DNA of 40,352 bases, taken from the NCBI RefSeq assembly GCF_018780075.1, contig NZ_JADMKB010000060.1, positions 5,809 to 46,160 of the forward strand. Direction: 5' to 3'. Source of the stretch: Hydrogenophaga sp. (GTDB taxonomy: Bacteria > Pseudomonadota > Gammaproteobacteria > Burkholderiales > Burkholderiaceae_C). The notes under the pieces were generated by a model that ran no database searches, was not told the origin of the DNA, and saw only the letters and a program-made list of their open reading frames with translations. Positions 7,563-15,663 of the stretch are shown piece by piece (position 1 is the first letter of the stretch; each line of letters opens with the position of its first letter). A program made the translations under genes and the position numbers.

Positions 7563-8582
7563 TTACTTGGACACGGGGACGATGCTGTGGGCGAGCGGTG
7601 TGCCGACGCCCTGTTCTCGGGCGCGGGCGAGCAGCATTTCGGCGGTGATGACGTCCTGCAAGGCGGAGCCGACCGACTTGTAGACCACGATGTCGGTGGC
7701 CTGCTGGCGGACGGCTTTGCCCGCCACAAAATCGCCGAGCGACACCAGCTTGGACGACACGTCCACCCGCGCCCGGCTGGCGGCGAGCATGTCGCCGGTG
7801 TCGTGGGCCACTTCATCGACCATGTCGGCGACGATGAGGTGGGCCCGCGCCAGCACCTGTTCGTCCACCTCCCGCTGTTCCGGCAGGGTGGAGCCGATGG
7901 ACACGACGGTCATGCCGGGTTCCAGCCACTCACCCTGCAGCACGGGCGACTCGTCGCGGCTGCGCGCGGCACACAGGACCACGTCGGCGCCCTGCACCGC
8001 GTCCTGCGCGGAGGCGGTCGGCGCCACGTCCAGCGACGCCTGGCTTCGCATGTCGGCGGCAAACCGCTCGCGGCTGGCGGGCGTGGGGCTGAAGACCTTG
8101 ACGCCCGCCAGCTCGCGGACCGAGGCCAGGGCCAGCAGCAGACCGCGCGCTTCGAAGCCCGAGCCGATGACGGCCACGCGCAGCGGCCGCCGGGGCGCGG
8201 CCCGGTCGACGGCGACCGCGGCCGTGGCGGCGGTGCGGATGCCCGTGATCCGGTTGCCGTCGATCAGGGCGGTCAGGCCCATCGTGGTCTGGTCAAAGAG
8301 CGAGATGAGGTAGCTGGCCCGGCGGTGCGTCACCGACGCCGAGATCAGCTTGCAGCCCAGGTGGCCGCCCGAAGGCGACACGGCGGTGAGCGCCCGCAGC
8401 CACAGGCCGTCGCCCCGGGCCATCGAGCGTGGGGGCACCATGGCGGGGTCGATGGCGCTGGCGTACGCCTGGCGCAGCGCCTGGACCGCCGAGGCCCAGT
8501 CCGCGAGTTGGCCGACGTCGGCGTCGGAAATGAAGAGGGTCGGCGGCACAGCGGTGGCCGCAGGGTGGTGGGTGATTCCCAA
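7563..8582 (-). CDS. Ornithine cyclodeaminase / mu-crystallin family protein
   Basis: The 339-residue protein has the two-part fold of the family. The N-terminal half holds substrate residues (Lys78 in GCKLIS and Arg116 in ITGIRTAAT), and a Rossmann half begins with GSGFEARG (140-147). The segment ADMVDEV holds the Asp usually used in catalysis. Members act as ornithine cyclodeaminase, pyrroline-2-carboxylate reductase, or amino-acid dehydrogenases. The exact reaction cannot be read from sequence. The start is TTG at 8582, supported by GGAGA seven bases before it; an ATG inside that leader is in another frame. The neighbouring DapA-like and aldehyde dehydrogenase genes suggest a cyclic imino-acid intermediate. 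Confidence 0.85.
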   Translation of the reverse strand: MGITHHPAATAVPPTLFISDADVGQLADWASAVQALRQAYASAIDPAMVPPRSMARGDGLWLRALTAVSPSGGHLGCKLISASVTHRRASYLISLFDQTTMGLTALIDGNRITGIRTAATAAVAVDRAAPRRPLRVAVIGSGFEARGLLLALASVRELAGVKVFSPTPASRERFAADMRSQASLDVAPTASAQDAVQGADVVLCAARSRDESPVLQGEWLEPGMTVVSIGSTLPEQREVDEQVLARAHLIVADMVDEVAHDTGDMLAASRARVDVSSKLVSLGDFVAGKAVRQQATDIVVYKSVGSALQDVITAEMLLARAREQGVGTPLAHSIVPVSK

Positions 8583-8691
8583 GGCATGTCTCCTGTCGAT
8601 GGGAGTGCATGCTAGGGAGCAACCGCTCCGTGAGGGAGCCCCGGAACGGGAAAGCAGCTGTCCGGAATCCGGTTGGCCGAGCTGTCGTGCC

Positions 8692-9594
8692 TTACGAATT
8701 CAGCAGGGCTGGGGCCACTTCCAGAATCAGCCTGGACACCTCGCGCAGCGCGTGGGTGGACGGCCGGTGAAGGGTGGTGCCGAGCACCACCGAGCGCGAG
8801 AGCACGGGGTCGACGATGTGCAGGGTCGCCAGGCGTTCGCGCTGGGGTGCGCTCAGCTGACCCGCGGTGATGGCGAACCCGCCGCCGTGCGCCACGATCT
8901 CGTGCTGGAGGTGGATGGAGTCGGCCTCCGCCGCCATTTGGAGCGACGCATCCCGCTGCCGCGCCAGGCCCTCCAGGCGCGATCGCATGGGGTGAGGGTT
9001 GGACGGCAACACCAGCGCAAGCGCCAAGACCTCGTTGAAGCTGATGGTCTGGCGAGACGCGAGCGGGTGGGCCGCCGGAACGATCAGCGAGAGCGGCAAC
9101 GTGGTCAGAACGGGCTCGTCCGGGTGCGCGGTGTCTTCCTCCCGCAGCAACAGCGAGAGGTCCAGGCGTCCCTCCTTGAGCCACTCTTCGAGCTGCGCGC
9201 TGGAACCTTCGGTGATGTGCAGCTGCACCTCGGGGAACCGCTGTTTGGCTTCAGCGAAGAGCGGCCCCGCGAGAATCGCCACGGTCGACGGCAGCAAGCC
9301 CAGCCGCACCTCGCCCATGGGCACGCCCCGGCTGGAACGGATGTCGTCGGCCAGTTGCTCGCTCGCCAGGATCATGGCCCTGATGCGCGGGTAGATCCGC
9401 TCGCCGAGTTCGGTCAACACCACCCCGCGACCCGTGCGCCGAAACAGGCGGCTGCCGGACTCCTCTTCGAGCTGGGCAATGTGCCGGCTGACCACCGACG
9501 GGGGCATGTCCAGCGCCGCAGAGGCGCGCGACAGGCTGCCCAGCTCCGCGACTTTCGCGAACAGATGCCATTTCGGATCCAGGATGGTCTGCAC
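8692..9594 (-). CDS. LysR-family transcriptional regulator
   Basis: The 300-residue regulator has an N-terminal winged helix-turn-helix (about 1-60; KVAELGSLSRASAALDMPPS and SRHIAQLEEESGSRLFRR) and a two-lobed effector domain that starts near GEVRLGLLPSTVA. It precedes the catabolic genes on the same strand, 109 bases before the cyclodeaminase start, so it is likely their activator and perhaps part of the transcript. The start is uncertain. GTG at 9594 gives a standard length, but no clear Shine-Dalgarno precedes it. Just upstream is a run of nine C on the coding strand (9600-9608). Confidence 0.87.
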   Translation of the reverse strand: MQTILDPKWHLFAKVAELGSLSRASAALDMPPSVVSRHIAQLEEESGSRLFRRTGRGVVLTELGERIYPRIRAMILASEQLADDIRSSRGVPMGEVRLGLLPSTVAILAGPLFAEAKQRFPEVQLHITEGSSAQLEEWLKEGRLDLSLLLREEDTAHPDEPVLTTLPLSLIVPAAHPLASRQTISFNEVLALALVLPSNPHPMRSRLEGLARQRDASLQMAAEADSIHLQHEIVAHGGGFAITAGQLSAPQRERLATLHIVDPVLSRSVVLGTTLHRPSTHALREVSRLILEVAPALLNS

Positions 9595-9599
9595 GGTGT

Positions 9600-9608
9600 G
9601 GGGGGGGG
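9600..9608. repeat. Nine-base homopolymer tract at the LysR gene start
   Basis: Nine G on the plus strand (nine C in the LysR transcript) end six bases before the proposed GTG start codon. Tracts of this length can slip during replication, and here a change would alter the leader or spacing. Functional importance is not shown. Confidence 0.6.
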
Positions 9609-9676
9609 CGGGAAGCCCAGCGTTGGAGGGCGGTTCGTTGCAGCCGCCGCGCGCTGGGTGGGGCGGCGGCTGGCGC

Positions 9677-10231
9677 TCAGGCGATGTCGATGGTGTGGAA
9701 CCCGAACCGCCCGCGGCGGCGGTCGGCGAAATAGCACTCCAGCGTTTCGCGCACCGTGCGGAACGCGATCTCGTCCCAGGGAATCTGGTCTTCGGTGAAG
9801 AGCCGGGCCTCGATGGTTTCAAAACCGGGATCAAACTGGTCGCTGATCAGACGGGCCCGGTAATACATGTGCAACTGGCCGACGCGTGCCACGTTCATCA
9901 GGGTGAACAACTCGCCGAGTTCGATCTGCGCCCCCGCTTCTTCGATGGTCTCGCGGTGCGCGCCCTCGGCGGTGGTTTCGCCCAGCTCCATGAAGCCGGC
10001 CGGCAGGGTCCATTTGCCCTTGCGTGGCTCGATGTTGCGCAGGCACAGCAGCACCTGTTCGCCGGTCTCGCCCCACACCGGCACCGTGCCGACCACATTG
10101 AGCGGGTTCTCGTAGTGCACGGTGTGGCACACGGTGCAGATCGCGCGGGGTTTGGTGTCGCCGTCGTCGGGAAGCCGGTAGGTGACGCTCGCGCCGCATT
10201 GGCGGCAGTGCTGAATGGGGCTGCGTTGCAT
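9677..10231 (-). CDS. Nudix hydrolase with an N-terminal zinc ribbon
   Basis: The 184-residue protein begins with a zinc-ribbon (Cys9, Cys12, Cys32, Cys35: CRQCG and CTVCH). A Nudix domain follows whose box runs from Gly79 (GFMELGETTAEGAHRETIEEAG) and keeps every consensus Glu, including REtiEEaG. Such proteins hydrolyse nucleoside diphosphate derivatives with Mg2+; the substrate cannot be told from sequence, and the arrangement recalls NudC-like ADP-ribose or NADH pyrophosphatases. It starts at 10231 and lies after the TRAP receptor, separated by a strong hairpin, so it is probably its own transcription unit and not part of the catabolic cluster. Confidence 0.88.
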   Translation of the reverse strand: MQRSPIQHCRQCGASVTYRLPDDGDTKPRAICTVCHTVHYENPLNVVGTVPVWGETGEQVLLCLRNIEPRKGKWTLPAGFMELGETTAEGAHRETIEEAGAQIELGELFTLMNVARVGQLHMYYRARLISDQFDPGFETIEARLFTEDQIPWDEIAFRTVRETLECYFADRRRGRFGFHTIDIA

Positions 10232-10252
10232 GCGGCAAAGTGTAGGGGGAAA

Positions 10253-10284
10253 TGACCAAGGGCTCCGTGAGGAGCCCTTGGTCG
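10253..10284 (-). terminator. Long perfect hairpin after the TRAP receptor gene
   Basis: GACCAAGGGCTCC (10254-10266) and GGAGCCCTTGGTC (10271-10283) form a perfect 13-base stem with a 4-base loop. Read on the minus strand it is followed only by a short CATTTCC, so it is a terminator with a weak T tail or an RNA-stabilising end. It separates the receptor gene from the Nudix gene. Confidence 0.65.
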
Positions 10285-10312
10285 GTGGGGACGGAGACAG
10301 GGTCTCCGGTGA

Positions 10313-11407
10313 TCAGCCTTTCTTGGCCGGCGCAGCCGCTTTGGCGGGCGCCGCAGGCGCTGCGGCCACCTTGCCGTGCTTCTCGATCAGGCCCTTGGCG
10401 GTCTCCAGCAGCTGCTTGCCGTTGAAGCCGCGCTTGTCCATGTCCTGCATCCACTCCACCTCCACCAGGCGGGCCTTGCGCTTGAAATCCTGCGCTTCGG
10501 CGGCGGGGATGGTGTAGATCGAGTTGCCCTGTTTGACGGCCGACTCGCGACCGGCGATGTCGCCGGTCTGCTGCACCTTGCCCAGCCAGGCCGAGGTCTC
10601 CAGGCCGGAGTTCTTGTCGATGATGGCCTTCAGGTCGGGCGGCAGCGACGCGTATTTGGCCTTGTTCATCGCCATCACGAAGGTGGTCGTGTAGAGCGCG
10701 CCGCCGGCGGGGTCGAACTCGCTGTGGAACTTGGTCAGTTCGTGCACCTTGACCGAGGGCACCACTTCCCAGGGGATCACGCAGCCGTCGATCACGCCCT
10801 TGGACAGCGCGTCGGGGATCTGCGGCAGGGGCATGCCCACCGGCGAAGCGCCGAGGTAGCTCAGCATCTTCGTGATCTGGCGCGTGGGGCCACGCACCTT
10901 GGAGCCCACGAGGTCGGCGGCGGTCTTGACCTGCTTGTTGCGCATGTGGAACATGCCCGGGCCATGCACCTGGAGCGCCAGCACCTGCACGTCCTTGAAC
11001 TCGTCCTTGGCGGCGGTCTGGGTGTATTCCCAGAAGGCTTTCGAGGTGGCTTCGGCGTTGTTCATCATGAACGGCAGCTCGAACACCTCGATGCGCGGGA
11101 AGCGGCCCGGCGTGTTGCCCGGCAGGGTCCAGACGATGTCCACCACGCCGTCGCGGGCCTGATCGAACAGCTGCACGGGCGTGCCGCCCAGCTGCATGGC
11201 GGGGTAGGCCTCGAACTTGATGCGGCCGTCCGAGTCCTTGGTGACCTTGTCCATCCAGGCCTTGTGCATGTTGAGCCACACGTTGGACTGCGGCGCCATG
11301 AAGGTGTGGAACTTGAGCGTGACGCTCTGCTGGGCCAGGCCCACCAGGGCGGGTGCGCCAAAGGCCACGGCGGCGCCGGACTGGAGCAGGGTTCTGCGTT
11401 GGATCAT
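10313..11407 (-). CDS. TRAP transporter DctP-family substrate-binding protein
   Basis: The 364-residue periplasmic receptor has a twin-arginine-like signal (MIQRRTLLQSGAAVAFG) followed by a DctP fold. Family marks are DGVVDIVWTLPGNTPGRFP, the ligand-binding Arg in KVRGPTRQITKML, and GVIDGCVIPWEV. The ATG at 11407 has GGAGACCC upstream; an in-frame TTG ten codons earlier is less likely. The final 22 residues are an Ala/Pro/Lys tail unusual for this family. No DctQ or DctM membrane gene is nearby, so the receptor must use a distant transporter. Its position after the Rieske/ligase/hydrolase genes suggests it captures the substrate of that pathway, probably an aromatic or organic acid. This is inference. 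Confidence 0.9.
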   Translation of the reverse strand: MIQRRTLLQSGAAVAFGAPALVGLAQQSVTLKFHTFMAPQSNVWLNMHKAWMDKVTKDSDGRIKFEAYPAMQLGGTPVQLFDQARDGVVDIVWTLPGNTPGRFPRIEVFELPFMMNNAEATSKAFWEYTQTAAKDEFKDVQVLALQVHGPGMFHMRNKQVKTAADLVGSKVRGPTRQITKMLSYLGASPVGMPLPQIPDALSKGVIDGCVIPWEVVPSVKVHELTKFHSEFDPAGGALYTTTFVMAMNKAKYASLPPDLKAIIDKNSGLETSAWLGKVQQTGDIAGRESAVKQGNSIYTIPAAEAQDFKRKARLVEVEWMQDMDKRGFNGKQLLETAKGLIEKHGKVAAAPAAPAKAAAPAKKG

Positions 11408-11609
11408 TGAATGGGTCTCCTGGGTTCGGTCAATCAAAAGAGAAACGTGAAGGTGTCAGCCCGACGAAGTTAAGGCCTGGCGCAACGGGGGCGCTTCGGG
11501 TCAAACCCGCGAGGGGCGGACGTGGGTGGCCATTTCGTGATTTATTTTTATGAAATGCATTCACCCATGCGAAATTATAAGTGGGCGTTGATGCTGGTCG
11601 GGCCCGGCT

Positions 11610-12305
11610 TCAGGCCACCTTGACCGTGATGCCGCTCAGCCCGTCGACGCCACCGGTCATGGTGTCGCCCTTGACCACGGCCGCCACGCCTTCGGGCGTG
11701 CCGGTGTAGATCAGGTCGCCGGGCTGCAGTTCCCAGGCGTTGGACAGGTGTTCGATGGTCTCGGCGATGTTCCAGATCAGCTTGGCGATGTTGCTGCGCT
11801 GGCGGTCGCTGCCGTTGACCTGGACCCAGATGGCGGCGTTGCCGATGTCGCCGGCCTCCGCGGCGGGCGTGATCGGGCCGATGGGGGCCGACTGGTCGTA
11901 ACCCTTGCCGATGCACCAGGGGCGACCTTGCTTCTTCATCTCGGTCTGCAGATCGCGGCGGGTCATGTCCAGGCCCACGGCGTAGCCAAAGATGTGGCTG
12001 GCGGCGTCTTCGGCCTTGATGCCACGACCGCCTTTGCCAATCGCCACGACCAGCTCGATCTCGTGGTGCAGGTTGGAGGTGAGGCTGGGGTAGGGAATGA
12101 CCGCGGTCTTGCCGGGGTCGGCGACCACGATGGCGTCGGCCGGCTTGAGGAAGAAGAAGGGCGGCTCACGGCCGGTGAAGCCCATCTCCTTGGCGTGCTC
12201 TTCGTAGTTGCGGCCGACGCAATAGATGCGGTGCACCGGAAAGCGTTCGGCGCGTCCGACCACGGGCACGGAGACGACGGGTTGTGGAGTGAAAACGAAG
12301 CTCAT
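11610..12305 (-). CDS. Fumarylacetoacetate hydrolase family protein, fumarylpyruvate-hydrolase-like
   Basis: The 231-residue enzyme resembles the short FAH-family hydrolases such as NagK of the gentisate route. It opens with IYCVGRNYEEHAKEMG, has the metal-binding acids Glu82 and Glu84 in HHEIELVVAIG and Asp113 in GLDMTRRDLQ, and the Lys-containing CIGKGYDQSAPIGP. Members cleave C-C bonds of acylpyruvates with Mg2+ or Mn2+. A fumarylpyruvate or related ring-fission product is the likely substrate by resemblance, but no ring-cleavage dioxygenase is encoded in the window. AAAGGA precedes the ATG. A gap of 77 bases separates it from the ferredoxin gene, and a TATACT box (complement of 12341-12346) there may be an extra promoter. 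Confidence 0.88.
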   Translation of the reverse strand: MSFVFTPQPVVSVPVVGRAERFPVHRIYCVGRNYEEHAKEMGFTGREPPFFFLKPADAIVVADPGKTAVIPYPSLTSNLHHEIELVVAIGKGGRGIKAEDAASHIFGYAVGLDMTRRDLQTEMKKQGRPWCIGKGYDQSAPIGPITPAAEAGDIGNAAIWVQVNGSDRQRSNIAKLIWNIAETIEHLSNAWELQPGDLIYTGTPEGVAAVVKGDTMTGGVDGLSGITVKVA

Positions 12306-12382
12306 GAAGTCCTTTCTGACGCGGGGTGGGGCAGGCGGTCAGTATAGGCAGGCAGGGCTGGCGGAGGGCTGGAGGATTGGGG

Positions 12383-12706
12383 TCAGTACTGGCTGGCCGG
12401 CAGCCGGACCACCAGCCCGTCGAGCGCGGGCGTGAGCTGAATCTGGCAGCTCAGGCGGCTGCCCGGCTCCACCGGGCTGGCCGCGAAGTCCAGCATGTCG
12501 CGCTCGTCGGGGATGGCGGGCGGCAGCCGGCCGATCCAGGGCTCGTCCAGCATCACGTGGCAGGTCGCGCAGGTGAGCGAGCCGCCGCAGTCGGCGTCGA
12601 TGCCCTTGACGTCGGCGTCCACGGCCGCTTTCATGAGGCTCTGGCCCGGTGCGGTCTGGATGGTCTGCTCCGTGCCGTCGGCGCGGATGAATCGGATCTG
12701 GATCAT
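12383..12706 (-). CDS. Adrenodoxin/putidaredoxin-type [2Fe-2S] ferredoxin
   Basis: The 107-residue protein carries the vertebrate-type cluster motif Cys40-x5-Cys46-x2-Cys49-x37-Cys87 (CGGSLTCATCH and the late SCQIQL), as in putidaredoxin and related electron carriers. The segment DERDMLDFA resembles the acidic partner-binding helix of this class. It begins 20 bases after the glutamine-synthetase-like gene and should pass electrons to the Rieske oxygenase two genes upstream. The ferredoxin reductase needed to complete the chain is absent from the window. Confidence 0.92.
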   Translation of the reverse strand: MIQIRFIRADGTEQTIQTAPGQSLMKAAVDADVKGIDADCGGSLTCATCHVMLDEPWIGRLPPAIPDERDMLDFAASPVEPGSRLSCQIQLTPALDGLVVRLPASQY

Positions 12707-12726
12707 GGTCTCGTGGGGGTGGGTGA

Positions 12727-14205
12727 TCAGGTGCGGCTGAAGTATTCGCGGCGCTCGAAATCGATGGTGTCTTTGGCGTCGGCGTGGCGGTTGATCTCGG
12801 ACTGTTTGATGCGGCAGAAATGCTGCACCACCTCGTCGCCCAGGCCTTCGTTGAGCGCCGCATCGGCGCGAAGGGCGGCCAGTGCGTCGCCCAGCGTGCT
12901 GGGTATTCTGGGGTGTTCGCTGGCGTAGGGCGTGTCCGATGCGGCGGGGGGCTCCAGCCCGCGCAGCAGGCCGTCGAGCCCGGCGTGAATCTGCGAGGCG
13001 ATGTACAGGTAGGGGTTGGCGGCGGGCTCGCCGATGCGGTTTTCGATGCGCGTGGCGCCATCGCCCGGCCCGCCGACCACGCGCAGCATGGCACCCCGGT
13101 TGTCCTGGCCCCAGAGGATGCTTTGTGGTGCGAGCGCGTTCGGGCGGAAGCGGCCGTAGCCGTTGACCGTGGGCGTGCACAAGGCGGTCATGCCCTCGGC
13201 GTGCGCCAGCAGCCCGGCCAGCCAGTGGGCGCCCACGTCCGAGAGCGCGTGTCGCGCGTCTGCCCGCGTGCGCCCGGGTTCGGCGCTGGCGCGCGCGAAC
13301 GCGTTGCGCCCGGTGTCGCGCTCCACCAGCGACTGGTGCAGGTGCCAGCCGCTGGACATGATGTTCGGAAAGGGCGGGCGGCACATGAACGTGGCGTGGT
13401 AGCCCGCGCGGCGCAGCGCCTGACGCACGCCGTTGCGGAACAGCACCATCTGGTCAGCGGCCGTCATCGCGTCGGTGGCGTCGAACACCGCCTCCACCTG
13501 GCTGGGACCCAGTTCGATTTCGAGCGATTGCAGGGGCAGGCCGAGCGCCTGCGCCGTGTCCATGACGATGCGCATCGGCTCGTCGGCCATGTCCATCATG
13601 GCCTCGGACTGCAGGTTGTAGCCCGGGTGGATCATCTCCACCCTCGGCGGCAGACCGGGCCAGCCGGCCAGTTCGGGGTCGAGCTGCGGCGCGGTGTCGG
13701 TGATGCGGTAGATGTGGAACTCGACCTCCAGGCCGGTCTTGAGGCCGAAGCCGGTGATGCCCAGTTTCGCCAGCGCCTGCTGCAGCACCCGGCGGCTGTC
13801 GATGGACACGGGCGTGGCATCCTGGAACCAGGGCTGGCAGCGCAGCCAGGCCGTGCCGGCGCTCCAGGGCAGCCGCGTGAAACTGGCCGGGTCGGGCAGC
13901 AGCATCAGGTTGGCCGCGCCTTCAAAGCCGGGCAGGTCGGCCGCGCCCCCGGACTCGAACACCTTCCACGCCGTGCGGTCCGCGCTGTCCTTGAGCATCA
14001 TGGTGCCGACCATGCCCACGCCGTGGCGCAGCGCCTGGATCGCGGCCGGCGCCATCAGCGTCTTGCCGCGCAGCATGCCGTGCACGTCGCACCAGCCCAT
14101 GCGCACGCGCTGGACGCCGCTGGCTTCGATCAGCCGAGCCACTCGTTGGCAGGCCGCTTCGCGTGTGGCGTCGTGCAGGCCGCAGCGTTCGGCGAAATGG
14201 TTCAT
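12727..14205 (-). CDS. Glutamine-synthetase-family ligase (candidate gamma-glutamyl-amine synthase)
   Basis: The 492-residue protein is a GS-fold ligase. Catalytic signatures in order are TGLEVEFHIYRI (metal Glu pair), SLEIELGPSQVEAVFDA, GWHLHQSL (the GSGMHxH box), NGYGRFRPN with the DNRGAMLRV segment, and RIENRIGEPAANPYLYIA. It is not housekeeping GlnA: the boxes diverge and it is embedded in a catabolic operon. Its size is close to that of aniline-pathway gamma-glutamylanilide synthases (TdnQ/AtdA1 type). Such enzymes attach glutamate to an amine before oxygenation. The ATG at 14205 overlaps the Rieske gene stop (ATGA), implying coupled translation of ligase and oxygenase. The amine substrate is unknown, and no companion gamma-glutamyl hydrolase gene is seen. 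Confidence 0.85.
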   Translation of the reverse strand: MNHFAERCGLHDATREAACQRVARLIEASGVQRVRMGWCDVHGMLRGKTLMAPAAIQALRHGVGMVGTMMLKDSADRTAWKVFESGGAADLPGFEGAANLMLLPDPASFTRLPWSAGTAWLRCQPWFQDATPVSIDSRRVLQQALAKLGITGFGLKTGLEVEFHIYRITDTAPQLDPELAGWPGLPPRVEMIHPGYNLQSEAMMDMADEPMRIVMDTAQALGLPLQSLEIELGPSQVEAVFDATDAMTAADQMVLFRNGVRQALRRAGYHATFMCRPPFPNIMSSGWHLHQSLVERDTGRNAFARASAEPGRTRADARHALSDVGAHWLAGLLAHAEGMTALCTPTVNGYGRFRPNALAPQSILWGQDNRGAMLRVVGGPGDGATRIENRIGEPAANPYLYIASQIHAGLDGLLRGLEPPAASDTPYASEHPRIPSTLGDALAALRADAALNEGLGDEVVQHFCRIKQSEINRHADAKDTIDFERREYFSRT

Positions 14206-15587
14206 TTCGCGTCGGCCGTTTCGGTCGCGGCTTGCGCGGCGGTGTTTTGCCAGGGCGCGCCTGCGCGCTTGGCTCGCACCGCGTCTTGCCACCAGGTTGG
14301 CCAGCCGTCGGCGGGGGCGATGCCGTCCACCGTGTCGGGGCCGGTGATGGCGGGCGCCAGCGCCGGGTCGGCGATGCCGGGCGGCGTGCCACCTTGCTCC
14401 ACGGTGTCCATGGCCTGCAGCAGCAGGCGCCGGTTCGCCATGATCACTTTGTCTGTTGTGCCCAGGTGCTCTCGCGTGCGGTCCTGGATGGCGCCCATGC
14501 TCTCGCAGGCCCACTGGTCGTGCACGTTGATGTCGTCTTCGCCCATGCCGAGGTAGGTGCGGTTCTGCTGCTCTTCGGCGTTGAAACCCCACTGGTTGTG
14601 GCGGCCGGACTTCGGGATGTAGTCGGGCAGGGTGACGGCGTCCAGGCGCTGGTTGCGCATGGTGTTCTTGTCCATGGGATCGGCGAAGCTGGTGAAGAAG
14701 GCGAACCAGTAATTGTGTGTGTCGTCCACCGGCACGTGCATCTGCGTGATCGTCAGGGTCTCGGAGAGCGGGATCACGAAGGTCTGCGGGAACACGGCGT
14801 TGGTGATGCGCACGTGGGTCAGCGCGTCGGGCATGGGGCGCAGGGCGGTGAGCTGCAGGCCATACGGCTGTGGAGTGAAACTGATCTCCGGCTGGCCGAA
14901 TTCGCGCATCACCTTCGTCATGGGCCAGCGCTCGCCGCCCACCTCGCCCACACTGGCGCCGCGGAACTGTTTGCCGTAGCTGTTTTCGAGCGAAGCGTCG
15001 TTGAAGAAGCGGTGCAGGTACGAGGCGTGCGCCGGGTCGATGCCGACCTCGAAGGCCTGCAGCCAGTTGCAGTGCCACAGGCCCTTGAACACGAAGCTGT
15101 GCGTGGCGGGCGCCTCGAAGCAGTCCAGCGCGGGGAAGGGCGGTGGCGTGCTGCCCTCGGGGCCGAACCAGCCGAACAGCGCGCCCGCCTTTTCCACCAG
15201 TGGATAGCTGCGCTGCTGGATGCGGGTGCACAGCGTGCTGCCGGCGGGTTCGGCCGGCGTTTCGGTGCACTGGCCGCGCACGTCGAACTTCCAGCCGTGG
15301 AAGGGGCAGCGCAGGCCGTCGCCCTCGTTGCGGCCGAACGCCAGGTCGGCGCCGCGGTGCGGGCAGTCGCGGTCGAGCAGGCCGAACGCACCCTGCGCGT
15401 TCTTGAACAAGACAAAGTCCTGCCCCAACACACGCACCGCCTTCACCGGGCGAACACCCATGGCCGGGTCCAGCGCCGGGTTGAACTCGTCGAGCAGCGC
15501 CACCGGTTGCCAGTAGCGGCGCAGCAGCTCACCGCCCGGTGTGCCCGGCCCGACCTGGGTGATGCGCTGGTTCAGTTCGGCTTTCAT
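14202..15587 (-). CDS. Rieske non-heme iron oxygenase, oxygenase component
   Basis: The 461-residue oxygenase has a Rieske centre at Cys75-x-His77 and Cys94-x2-His97 (DCPHRGA and CPFHGWK). The mononuclear iron site Asp184-x2-His187-x4-His192 lies in GIDPAHASYLHRFF. The layout fits the phthalate/phenoxybenzoate branch, whose oxygenases act as single-subunit-type trimers. They demethylate, dealkylate or hydroxylate aromatic acids and amines using electrons from a ferredoxin or reductase. AGGAG stands before the ATG at 15587. It is the first gene of the minus-strand cluster and faces a GntR regulator across 76 bases. Electron supply probably comes from the cluster ferredoxin. The substrate cannot be read from sequence. 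Confidence 0.93.
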   Translation of the reverse strand: MKAELNQRITQVGPGTPGGELLRRYWQPVALLDEFNPALDPAMGVRPVKAVRVLGQDFVLFKNAQGAFGLLDRDCPHRGADLAFGRNEGDGLRCPFHGWKFDVRGQCTETPAEPAGSTLCTRIQQRSYPLVEKAGALFGWFGPEGSTPPPFPALDCFEAPATHSFVFKGLWHCNWLQAFEVGIDPAHASYLHRFFNDASLENSYGKQFRGASVGEVGGERWPMTKVMREFGQPEISFTPQPYGLQLTALRPMPDALTHVRITNAVFPQTFVIPLSETLTITQMHVPVDDTHNYWFAFFTSFADPMDKNTMRNQRLDAVTLPDYIPKSGRHNQWGFNAEEQQNRTYLGMGEDDINVHDQWACESMGAIQDRTREHLGTTDKVIMANRRLLLQAMDTVEQGGTPPGIADPALAPAITGPDTVDGIAPADGWPTWWQDAVRAKRAGAPWQNTAAQAATETADAK

Positions 15588-15621
15588 GGCGGCTCCTGTG
15601 GGTTGCTCAGCGGATGAGGGT

Positions 15622-15637
15622 AAACGGTATCCCGTTT
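15622..15637. promoter_or_regulatory. Candidate GntR operator in the divergent promoter region
   Basis: AAACGG (15622-15627) and CCGTTT (15632-15637) form a perfect dyad with a 4-base spacer, in the 76-base gap between the Rieske gene and its divergent GntR regulator. A second small palindrome, TGTACA, lies at 15649-15654 next to the GntR start. Position and symmetry suit GntR autoregulation and control of the cluster. This is not tested. Confidence 0.55.
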
Positions 15638-15663
15638 TGTTGATTCAGTGTACAGTTTGCCGC

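Noticed and set aside
12784..14556. 590-codon plus-strand frame opposite the GS-like gene
   Set aside because: It has no recognisable domain and mirrors the third-position GC of the real gene.
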